64,000 nt of DNA from Allodiplogaster sudhausi (Eukaryota > Nematoda > Chromadorea > Rhabditida > Diplogasteridae). Where the stretch lies: assembly GCA_945643635.1 (NCBI GenBank), contig CALZFC010000020.1, forward strand, positions 250,001 through 314,000, written 5' to 3'. Position numbers and translations under genes: made by a program. This document shows positions 49,829-59,081 of the stretch, piece after piece (position 1 is the first letter of the stretch; each line of letters starts with the position of its first letter). The notes beneath the pieces are model-generated. The model saw only the letters and a list, made by a program, of their open reading frames with translations, was not told the DNA's origin and did no database searches.

Positions 49829-50286
49829 TGTAGTTGAAGAAAAGGTTAGGGTGATTGAAAGCAAGGACAGCAAAAGCAGTAGAGAAACTCTGCCCAATAA
49901 CATGGCAGATATATCACTTCGGTCATGATTAATCCCCCCCCCCCTAATTACAAGATCGGTTAGATCTCAAGCCAAGATTATCGTACAGTTGTTCTGGTCG
50001 GAATGCTTTAGAGATGCACGAGAAAGATAGAGATCCGGCGAAGAGAGAATAATGAGAGATTCACATATGTATATACACAAGTACACTACAAGCTATACGT
50101 GCATATATGCATATATGTATGTACGTATCCTTTACACTGTCATAATACTCTGATTTCTGAGAATGGACAAGATATCTTTTCTTACAATTTTATGCGGTGA
50201 TGTAATTGAAGGAAAGCAGGGGCTTTGAGAGGAGGAACTGGATGGACGGGTGGGAGGAGCTTGGATGTGGTGGGCGTGGCACACAA

Positions 50287-51099
50287 TCAGTTCTGAAAGA
50301 GAGTAGCGACGACGAAAGTGAGCAGAGAGGCGGTGATGGTGGCAGCGAGCGAGAGATCCGCTGCGCCGTCCCTGACATCGCTCCCTCCAGCATCTCCACC
50401 CAGGCGACCCGGCTACAATCAAGTTTGAATACATACTTTTTCAACTAGGAATTAATAAAATTTTAATACATTAAATTGTAATACAACCCAAGCTTCCTGA
50501 ATTAAAACTAGCAGGGACCGTTGCACTGGTCCTCGTTGCACCATTGCACTTGTCCTCGCTGCAGACGGAGCACTCGATTCCCATGACAGCGTAGTTCTTC
50601 TGCGAGCAGAAGCAATGCGATGCGCAACCCAAGGAAAATGCTGGAAACAAAGTTATTTAAAATATATTAAAAATTGTCCTTTTCAAATTAGATATTTTGC
50701 AAATTTAGAAAGTACAGTAAAAGAGAACGTCTATTGAGCTTGGAGAGACTGAAGCATTGCTTGGTGCCTGGAGCACAGCGAATGGCCACGATTAGAGATG
50801 GATCCAAGCACTCGCCGCCCTCGCAGCTATCGCAGAAGAAGTAGGATGATGTGGAAGGGTGCACTGAAGAGCAATGGAAAGAGGCTAAGGCCGAACAGTA
50901 CTTCAAGGAAAGAGTCGTAGATACAACTATGGACTTCTGAAAGATCACATTGATTTATGCCCTTTTAGGATAAAGAAATAATGTACACACGCATGCATAT
51001 AATTTTTTTTTTCGAAAAGCCAGTAAAGATAAAGAAAAAGATAAAAACGGATATTTTACCTAAAAGAAGAAGAAGCAGAACCAGCATTTCTGCAGTCAT
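50287..51099 (-). CDS. Ly6/three-finger, probably GPI-anchored protein
   Basis: Exons: 51099-51060 (start and signal peptide MTAEMLVLLLLLL), 50863-about 50731, about 50640-50512 and about 50412-50287. The mature part has ten or more cysteines in three-finger spacing: FFCDSCEGGECLDP, IRCAPGTKQCFSL, GCASHCFCSQK and the terminal IECSVCSEDKCNG, where the final Cys-Asn is the Ly6/uPAR signature. A hydrophobic C-terminus (ATITASLLTFVVATLFQN stop) follows a Gly/Ser/Asp-rich stretch, as expected of a GPI-attachment signal. Such proteins sit on the outer cell surface and often modulate receptors or channels; this one's partner cannot be read. Confidence in the fold is good, in exact junctions moderate. 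Confidence 0.75.
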
Positions 51100-51499
51100 T
51101 CAACTCCGATCTATCGCTGCTGCTGCGATCTTCAACCGTTGATGCTCTAGAAATGGCGCGAAATCCAACACATCGAATTAATTTTAGAACTATAAGTTCA
51201 CATGGAAAAGAGGGCATTTTTCAGGAATTGGTTTGAGTTGTACTTTTATCTGGGATGTGTGATATTTTGATTTTATCAAGGTTAATGTTCTTTTCTACTT
51301 TAACCGTTATAGGCGTGAATGTACCAAATAATAAGTTGACTTGTCTTACTGATTTAAACTCTATGTTAGGAACCTTTAAGGTGATGAGAGCGAGCAAGTG
51401 AGAGAGAGGAACGTAGAAAGAGAGAAAAATGTTCTGACTTTTCAAAGTCTAGAAGCAGGGTCTGCGTCACCTTCGATTGCGTCATCTGAAAGAGAAAAT

Positions 51500-52136
51500 A
51501 AATCAATAAATAAAAAAATTTTATTTTTATTATACAAGTAGCGAAAATATCTTTACGAAAACGCTTTGCCGCAACTAAGAAGAAGAAGAAGAATATACAA
51601 CTTTGGAGATGACGACTGTCTATTCTTCACTTATTGTTAAGAATTTTAAACACTTTGGAAAGAAGAAAATTAGGAATATTAATTCTTCTAAATTAAATGA
51701 CATATAATTAGGAGAATATGACACAAAGATTAACCTAATTCGACTTAGAAGATCTTTTCGTTGCGAACAAGAGCTTGAATAATCTCCGTAGCATTTATGC
51801 ACATCTAAACGATTATTTTCGGTGCCAATCTTATTATGAGAAATTTCATTATTCGATAGAGAGTATGATAGAGAGAGAGAGAGTGAGAGAAAGAAAGAGT
51901 GTACAGAGAGAGTGAGAAAGAGAATGAGACAAAGAGGGTGAGAGAGGGCGAAAGAGCTAAACAGCGAGAGATATAATGAGAGAGAGAGAAAGAGAATTCC
52001 TAACCTTGCAGGCCATCGCCATAAGCATCAGCATAAGTTCCAGGTTCTCTCTGGAAAGAGTGAGCAGAAGGCAGCGGCTTTCATCCTCTTCCATCCTCTG
52101 CTCTCCCTCTCCCCCTCGTCTTCTTTTCATTGGCAT
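51500..52136 (-). CDS. Possible small gene
   Basis: An exon 52136-52005 (MPMKRRRGGEGEQRMEEDES ... ENLELMLMLMAMACK) with a good donor can be joined in phase to an exon from about 51806 (MCINATEIIQALVRNEKIF stop). The result is about 63 residues: a basic/acidic start, then a helical part. There is no family match and no proof of expression. GA repeats fill the intron (51860-51990). It could equally be noncoding. Confidence 0.25.
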
Positions 52137-52199
52137 TCGCTACGAAGATTGCCACCCGGACACGATCTATCGACTTCCACCACACCTGTGAGAGAAACG

Positions 52200-52298
52200 G
52201 AGCAAGAGCGAGAGAGAGATAGAGAGGGGGGGGGAGAGAGAGCGGAGAGAGGGGGGAAAGAGAGGAAGGTAGATAAAGAGAGGGAAAGGAAGACAGAC

Positions 52299-52331
<33 letters not shown>

Positions 52332-53860
52332 AGAAAAAGAGTGCGAAACTGAAAAGGATACGCCTGAGGGAAATTATAATACAGTATCTCACAATCAGAG
52401 GTACAAAGAAAGAAAAAGTGAGAAATTATGATTTGACTAAATAGATATATTTTTTTTTGAAGCATTTCTACATTTTAAGCGTTGAACTCATTTTGTAGTA
52501 AATTAGCCAAGGTAGCAAAAACGTTTCACTAAAAAGAAAGTACGGTACCACTCGAGCCATTCCCTGTCCTTGATCCTTCGATTCAAGTAGGAGATGCTTC
52601 TGAAGAGATAAATTGATAATCAGACTAATTTGAAAAAAAAGCATCGTGCGTGGCCCCTGCTGTCTCATTTTGCCGGCACACTGGTTGACCTGATGAGGCA
52701 GACAAGAAGAAACCAATAAGATGACGTGTCGACGGGAAGAATTCTTTTGCTTAGCAGCTCGCTCGATTACAACTTAAAACTTGCAATTTGCATTCACAGC
52801 CCATTCGAACAAATGTAAGTAATGTTAAAATAGAGCTCACTTTCAAGTGGGTGTGTAATTGCTTCGGTTGCTGAGAATCTAGCATAAGATATATTCACAA
52901 TTGGAGTAGTAATAAATGAATAGTTACAATCTGATTTGGTTTTTTTTGCAAATAAAGAACGAAGAGAGTACAAGGACACATTGATCAGCGAACGAATCAT
53001 GCTTATTTTTTCGACACTCCATCGAGAATACATCTGGAATCTGCGTTTAAATATAAATTTAGAACAAAATTATAAGATGCAAAACTGCCTGATAAAAAAA
53101 TTTTGGAAAGCTAACTAAACATCATCTATTTTACTATCATAAATCACTATTGTCTTAATCTCCCATTCAACACTCGTACTCTAATACGGATCTCCTCACC
53201 AAGTTATCGCTGGCGATTAGAATAATAATAAAAATTCCACACTCTCTCCTTGAATATCACTTCATAATTATTCACATTGCGTTGTGATGAAGTAATCGGT
53301 AACTTTTTGATTATCTGAAAATCAAAAGAATGGTAAATAATTTTGGCCCGAGTACATTTTGGGGCGTGATTTTCAGTGCTTACCTTACATTATATACGAC
53401 CTAGTCCTTCCTTTCTTCTTTGTTGTTATGACTGTTTCGTTGATTCCATTCATAACAAAGTAAGAATATATTATTTCACCTTTCTTAATTATGCAGTCTT
53501 CCGCAAGTGGAACTGATGCAGTTGTGGAACGTCAACTGTGAGTTGCATGTAATATACAACGTAACCAAGAAATGTGACGGATACTTTGTAACAAAAAGAA
53601 AAGTTGATAATATTATATATACAACGCTAGTACGATTCACACGCCTATATATGTACATACATTGGAATTTAATGTCTAGAACGGAAACTTTTTCAGCTTC
53701 GATGATCGAGCATGTTAGAGTGAACATGAGAGAGATAGAGAGAAAGAGAGATAGAGAGAAAGAGAGATAGATATAGAAAGGGAAAGAAAGATTGAGAGAG
53801 AATGCGAGAGAGAGAGAAAGAGAGGGGGAGAGAGAGAGAAAGAGAGAGCGCGCGCATGAT
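52200..53860. other. Intergenic, no gene seen
   Basis: GA tracts at 52205-52332 and 53725-53855, with AT-rich sequence between. A stretch near 52660-52710 has an acceptor-like signal followed by a short open frame, but no supported gene. Confidence 0.5.
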
Positions 53861-53862
53861 GA

Positions 53863-54527
53863 TTAAATGACGGAGCAGGTGGCTGTCGTGATGACTACTT
53901 GATCAATGGTCCACTGTCCATTCATGCACGTGAGTGTTACCGTCTTGAATGCCGGCTCGCCTTCCACCATGCCGCCCATGCCGTTGTTGAGCTGTGGAAA
54001 GGGCAAGAGAGATAGAGAGGAATACGAGAGAGAGAGAGTGAGAGAGAGAAAGAGAGAGAGAGATAGGATACGAGAGAGAGAGTGAGAGGGAGTGATAGGA
54101 GAGCAAGTTAATTGGGCAGAGAGTGGTGATAGAGAGCGCGAATGAGAGAGAGAGAAAGAGATAAGTAGGGAGAGAGTGTGAAAGAGAGTAATAGGTAGAG
54201 AAAGAGAGAGAGAGTGAGCGATTGATAGAGTGCGAGAGGATAAGCGGTTGATGGAAAACTGTGGATTTCCACTTTCTTATGCCAACCTCGGACAATAACG
54301 GCCTTAAGTTGTGAATACACATGAAGTCAAAAGTGCAAGCCTTGAAGCACATTGTAAAGGCAATATATACGATACTCCCCCTCCCTACCGATTCCAACCT
54401 CGATGAGCGCCGTCCTCGCGCCTCGGCAGTCGAGTCGGCGCGTACAGACGCCGTTCACGACGGCGATGACGTCTGCGTCGAAGGCCTTCTCTCCCGCGCC
54501 GCCCTTGGGCGCCACGTTGGTTGCGGC
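53863..54527 (-). CDS. 3' end of a cysteine-rich C6-like secreted protein, upstream part missing
   Basis: Two exons remain: 54527-54399 (AFDADVIAVVNGVCTRRLDC) and 53991-53863 (NNGMGGMVEGEPAF ... VTLTCMNGQWT ... VVITTATCSVI stop). The cysteine spacing and the TLTCMNGQW...TATC ending resemble the C6 domain common in nematode secreted proteins. GA repeats fill the intron. About 60 bp upstream of the first remaining exon the sequence changes into the repeated 1.9-kb segment (54588), and no upstream exon was found there. The gene is therefore either interrupted or its 5' exons lie further away. Confidence 0.5.
54005..54225. repeat. GA microsatellite in C6-like gene intron
   Basis: GA/GATA/GAGTGA-rich tract. 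On the coding strand it is the pyrimidine tract of the last intron, ending near TTTCCACAG. Confidence 0.8.
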
Positions 54528-54587
54528 CTCGAGATTGAATGAGATCATATAATCATGTAACGGTCCCAGAAACCAGCAGAAGATTTC

Positions 54588-56475
54588 CTCCCTTTATGAG
54601 AATGCTATAATTGTGCAAAAAAAGTCTCCAACTACACATAACTGTTGTTCTTGAGCAATAATAATATGGCTGTCATTCTCCGGACTATATCGATTTCCTT
54701 TGCTACTATGAAAATAGTACTATTACAAATTCGTTGAGCGCAACATTAATATAGTGTTTATGTACATATATATATTTTTGTAATGTTCATAAATTATGTA
54801 ATAAATTTTTTAAAATAAATTTAAGATTAATAAACTAATTACCGGATCACACATGCACATGCTTGGCGTTGGCGGCGGCGTTGTTCGGATGGCGCCGCAC
54901 GCCGAGACTTCTTCGGATGCCAAGCGAGCCAGCAGAAGAAGAAGAAGATGACGAATCATCATTTAAAAGAGCTAAAAACTCACGTTTGAAATCGCGCCAT
55001 TTTACACAATGACGTGATTTACCATTAGCGATACGCGTATATATATTAAATAATCAAGAAAATTCAAAAATAGATTATTGGCTTCTTTAAACGTGCACAC
55101 ACTTCTCGGGTATTTCTTTGTTCTTTTCACTTTTTTACTATGATCCTTTTCGACAATTTCGAAGCTCTGAGAGGTCCTGGCATTGAAATAAAAAAATTAC
55201 ATACTATCTAATTATGAAGGGCATTCAGTAAAAGTAGACAATAATATCGTTGCGATATCGCTTAAAAAAGTTTATGTAAAATATCTAAACAATAGTTAGA
55301 TAATAATTTTTTTAATTTATATCCTATCATTGATTCCAATATGTATATACACATGCATACTATATGCCCAAGTGGTTATTAGTCGTAATTTTACAACAAA
55401 TGAAACTGCAAAAAAAAAAACTAAGTATAGAAATGTCAACATTAATTGTTCTACTGCAACACTAATGATCTATGAGGAAGTACCTCCACACTCTCCCACT
55501 GGCGCAGCTGATTGATTCAAAGGAGAATGCTCAGAGCAATTCTACATTCATTCTAATACACAGCTTAGATGTTCTCGCTCTCTCTTTCTCTCGCTGTCTC
55601 TCTACCTTTCTCTCGTTATTCCCCCTTTCCATCTATGTATTTCCTTCACCTTCTCTTACTCTTATCATTCTTTGATCTATGCTCCCTTTTGTTCCTTTAT
55701 CTCTTCTCTAAGTCTCGCCTTCTTTCTTTCTCACCCTCTTTCTTTCGCACTCTCCTACTTTGTCTTCCTCTTTCTTCTCTCTTTCCCCATCTCTTTTTCT
55801 CTCACTTCCATTGACATCCTCATATCCATAGCCTCGGGTAAATTAAGATCCTCCTCAGCTTCCCTCCTTTTCCAGTTTATGACACTGATCTACTCGGCAA
55901 ATTTGCCCTTTTTCCGTCTACGCTTCCCTTTCCCTTTCTTTTTGCTTGAACTTTTCGCACAGCCAAAAGACCATGAAAAGGGAAAGGAATAAGGAAAGCG
56001 AAGTCGGAAACCCCATCCTTTGTCCTGTTAATGTGCTGATGGTGAGAACTATTACGCTCTCCCCTACTTTTTTCCTTCCCTTTCTCTCCTCGGATCAGCC
56101 AATTCTATCTTCGTTCGTTAAGCTCATATCACCGACTGCCGATGACACGGACAGAGGCAGGAAAAGAGTATGGAAAGTACTCGCTGAGCCCTGCGGCGCC
56201 AGCGCCCATTAAAATCCTCTCGCTTTCCTCCTTGCTCAATATCACTCGTACGCGGTTTTATCCGACCAATGATCAGGCTGATCACAGCTTTAAATTATGC
56301 CAAAAATTATCCCGTAACTTTTGCTAATTTTATTTTTTAATGGCAGCAGCTTCCATTTTGATGTACTCTTAACCTTTTATCATCCAAACCTTTTCAGTCT
56401 CGAGGAATTTAATACTTATTGTTCATTTATATCATGGATACAGGGCACGCCTAAACGCAATGTATCAGATCTGCA
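54588..56475. repeat. Direct repeat copy A (about 1.89 kb)
   Basis: Nearly identical to 62118-64000. The start offset is 7530 bp and the end offset 7525 bp. Only scattered substitutions and a few small indels differ, including 5 bp at about 55039-55043. Homology begins with CTCCCTTTATGAG in both copies. Copy A may extend beyond 56475, but the window ends where copy B could be compared. Confidence 0.95.
54847..55176 (-). pseudogene. Terminal exon of unknown gene, frameshifted (copy A)
   Basis: Same exon as the one at 62377-62701 but with a 5-bp insertion (extra TATAT-type bases near 55040) that breaks the frame in the middle. Acceptor TGCCAG and stop region are conserved. Confidence 0.5.
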
Positions 56476-56604
56476 ATTTTACACACACTTGAAAATGCAA
56501 CAAATCAATATAATATTTCTTATACACATCTATATAATTGCAGAAAAGCGGCACTATTAGCCTATTTATTCACCTATGTAGTAAACATGGTTATTGTCGC
56601 AGAC

Positions 56605-56626
56605 TCGGTGGTTCAGTGGTAGAATG
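56605..56626 (+). other. tRNA-Gly 5' fragment
   Basis: TCGGTGGTTCAGTGGTAGAATG equals the D-arm/box A part of eukaryotic tRNA-Gly (GCC type). The anticodon stem and box B are not present downstream. It lies about 36 bp from the outer end of the LTR-like sequence. It is a relic, a tRNA-derived repeat or an insertion-disrupted tRNA gene. Confidence 0.5.
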
Positions 56627-56662
56627 TCTTTTTTAGAGTGCTCGCTCAATACTCTGATCTTT

Positions 56663-57462
56663 TGTAAGAATGAGAGAGAGACAAGAGAATATTAATAAGC
56701 GGTTTATTGGATATGGAAATAGAAAGGTAATCGATCACAAATAAGTAACAGTTAAAGTTGAAGTAGAGTAAATGCAAGGATTGCGAATGAGAAGGACAAA
56801 GCGGATGAGACTTATGCGAAGGACAACTTAGGCTTCATCTGCCTCCCTTTTAAATGATCTGGATGGGAGGAGCCTATCACTCTCTAACAGTCTGTCTCAT
56901 GCTATTCTTACAGAAGCCAATCTGTTTAGTAGTCTATCATCTACTATTTCTTCTAGGGCAAAGTGCAGGATGCCCGATGAGTGCTCTTTGGCTGGCACGG
57001 CGGGAAATCTTAGATGGCAAAAACAGATACGGGCCTGGGAAAGATGGTGGTTTGAACTTCATCTTCCATTTGAATTGAATGACTCAACTTGCAAGAATAT
57101 CTAAATCTAGAGAGTAGCGAATCTACATACTAGATTCCACGACACTGGTGCCCGAGAAGAGAAAGAGAAGAAACTGTTAGTCAGTTTCTGAGAGTGCGGA
57201 GATCGAAGGGGATCCGCTCTACTTGGGTCTCTACTGTAAGTAATCTGGGGATGGGCTTGACATCTCGACTTCTCGCACTCTTGGGATTCTCGTGCTCGAA
57301 CTGCTTGACTGCATTCGGAAGAACTTGAATGCGAGTCATCTACCGCCATCGTAGAGCATGAGTACGAGTCAGCATCAGCCATCGAAGAACTTGAGTACGA
57401 ATCGGGAACAACAATCGACGAAAAAATAATAATTCAATTATTGCCAGGGATGTGAGTACACA
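56663..57462 (-). mobile_element. Probable 3' LTR of BEL/Pao-type element
   Basis: On the minus strand this region follows the integrase stop codon (57498). It starts TGTGTACTC and ends ATTCTTACA, the TG...CA pattern of LTR termini. It contains CCAATAAACC (AATAAA, near 56702-56709) close to its end, as expected of an LTR poly(A) signal. A clear polypurine tract was not found, and the inner boundary could be nearer 57144 (TGTCGTGG), where a CTGGTGCCCGAG motif adjoins. No second LTR is inside the window for comparison. Confidence 0.5.
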
Positions 57463-57497
57463 TTGGCCTGGTCTTTGTAGACTTCTGCCTCATTGTC

Positions 57498-58679
57498 TCA
57501 TGAAGTCAGTCGAGAGAGGAAAGTGAACATCGTCTCTCTTGGCGTCTTGCTTTCTTGTGTTGTCGATGATGAGCTCAGCAACGAAGTAAGATTAACGTTT
57601 CCTTCGTTCACCTTAGCGTAGTTCACCCTCGTTCCTCTGCGGAGGTTGTGGTCTCGATTCTCCGTATTCCTGTCTTCTTTCTTCTCTGCCATATCCACTT
57701 CGAAGTCAAATCCCTCCTTGTCTTCATCGGTCATCTCCAGATGAACAATTCGATTGACTGGTCGTGAGATGAGTCGTCCATTGGATCCTTTCAGTTCCAC
57801 TGATCTTCCTCCAACGCTGGTAGATTTCACTACTTGAGCCATCTCCCAATTTCCTCTTGGTTGCATTTCATCAACCACATGTACGACGTCTCCAATCTTC
57901 GGGATTCTTCTTGGCGGTTGGACTTCTGCTTTCGCTATCTTGGCACTTCCTCTGTTCTCGCGAGTTCTTAGCTCGTCTAAGTACATTCTGCTCCACTCTT
58001 TCCAGAAGCGATCCAGTACTCTTAGGGTTCGCTTCAACTGATCGTTTGCTTCTCTGGCTTGCTTGGAGCCTTTGACGACTTCAAAATCTTCGTCTTCCAT
58101 GTTTGCCTTGGTTGTGATGTTTGGCACTCCAATTCTTACTTTCGGCAGTAAGAAGTCAATCGGTCTGATAACGGGTTCTTCTAAGGCATCTTGCAAGTCG
58201 TCGTTCACCTGAGTGAGTAATCTGCTGTTGATGATTGCTTCAACCTCAGTCACGATGGTCAGCATCTCATCTCTTTCGAGTGTCTGATGATTAGTCGACT
58301 TCAAGAACGCCTTCTTGACGACACCAACGAGTCGTTCATAGAATCCTCCTTGCCACGGCGCGTTGAATATCCATTCAGCTCCTTCCTTGGCAACGTAGGA
58401 GAGCAGGAAGTCGTCGTTAGTGTGCTTCTTCCACATCTGTATCAGAATCTTCTCTCCTAGCTTGAAAGTAGTAGCATTGTCGGAGCGTATTGTTTTGGGC
58501 ACACCTCTTCGTGCGAAGAATCTTCTCATTGCATTCATGAAGGCGATGACTGACAAATCGTCTACTAGTTCCAGGTGCACTGCTCTCACTGCTAGGCACG
58601 TGATCAGTAGGATGTACGTCTTCCTCTCTTCGTCGCCCTTCTCGGTAGTGACCTTGCGAGCATTGCTCTTCGAGCACAC
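57498..58679 (-). CDS. BEL/Pao integrase, N-terminally truncated
   Basis: Open frame of 393 residues. It shows the BEL integrase core (ITCLAVRAVHLELVDDLS, RRGVPKTIRSDNATTF, WQGGFYERLVGVVKKAF) and a C-terminal DUF5641-like part (KIGDVVHVVDEMQPRGNW ... RPVNRIVHLE). Asp67 in SDN and Glu115 in YERL would be the second and third acidic residues of the DDE triad. The zinc-binding HHCC domain and the segment with the first Asp are missing, because the frame begins just before them and is joined to glycoprotein-like sequence. It integrates element cDNA in intact relatives; this copy should be inactive. It is on the same strand as the larger frame upstream. Confidence 0.85.
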   Translation of the reverse strand: MCSKSNARKVTTEKGDEERKTYILLITCLAVRAVHLELVDDLSVIAFMNAMRRFFARRGVPKTIRSDNATTFKLGEKILIQMWKKHTNDDFLLSYVAKEGAEWIFNAPWQGGFYERLVGVVKKAFLKSTNHQTLERDEMLTIVTEVEAIINSRLLTQVNDDLQDALEEPVIRPIDFLLPKVRIGVPNITTKANMEDEDFEVVKGSKQAREANDQLKRTLRVLDRFWKEWSRMYLDELRTRENRGSAKIAKAEVQPPRRIPKIGDVVHVVDEMQPRGNWEMAQVVKSTSVGGRSVELKGSNGRLISRPVNRIVHLEMTDEDKEGFDFEVDMAEKKEDRNTENRDHNLRRGTRVNYAKVNEGNVNLTSLLSSSSTTQESKTPRETMFTFLSRLTS

Positions 58680-59081
58680 AGCTGAGTCGCCGTACGGCTT
58701 CTTCGCTTTCGCACTTGATCAACGGCTTGTCTTCTTCTGTCATGATCGCCGTTCTTCTCCCGTCAGTGATGTACTTCCTATCCGTTCTGAGGGGAGGGAT
58801 ATCGAGTCCAGTGAGTGCGACGTCGTGTCCACCTGGACCTTTCGATGTGAATCCAAGCTTCATCGCTCTCTTCACGAATTCTGTCTTCTCGTTAGTGGTG
58901 AGCTCGATTGACATGAGTGCTGTAGTTGACCATTACACTCGTATGACGCGTACACCTTCTCGCTTCTCGGCATTCCGAATACTCTCCAGAATAGGCATCC
59001 TGGTCTCTCTAGCAAGCATAGGCATTGTAGTCCGCCACACGATTTTGTACAGAAATTGTGTCCTGGGTACTGTTCTGCCAA
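58660..59081 (-). pseudogene. Gc-like glycoprotein remainder with frameshift
   Basis: Directly after the stop codon of the 992-residue frame the same frame continues with the Cys-rich motif FCTKSCGGLQCLC ... GCLFW, the fusion-loop-like signature of phlebovirus Gc-type glycoproteins found in nematode BEL elements. At about 58915-58935 the reading frame shifts; the continuation (from about 58914 to about 58680) is in another frame and then meets the integrase. One in-frame stop (59082-59084) and one frameshift therefore break this glycoprotein. Confidence 0.65.

Noticed and set aside
49850..49910. Signal-peptide start exon (ATG followed by a Leu-rich run) for the 48.2-49.8 kb gene
   Set aside because: Its frame reaches a stop immediately when joined to the next exon, and no intron of plausible length restores the frame.
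57146..57165. CTGGTGCCCGAG as a plus-strand primer-binding site of another element
   Set aside because: It resembles a PBS, but the coding region here is on the minus strand and no plus-strand polyprotein follows. Kept only as an uncertainty in the LTR boundary.
57107..57382. Minus-strand open frame between integrase and LTR core
   Set aside because: Composition is Ser/Arg-rich and it overlaps the putative LTR. It has no matching domain, so LTR or leader sequence is more likely.
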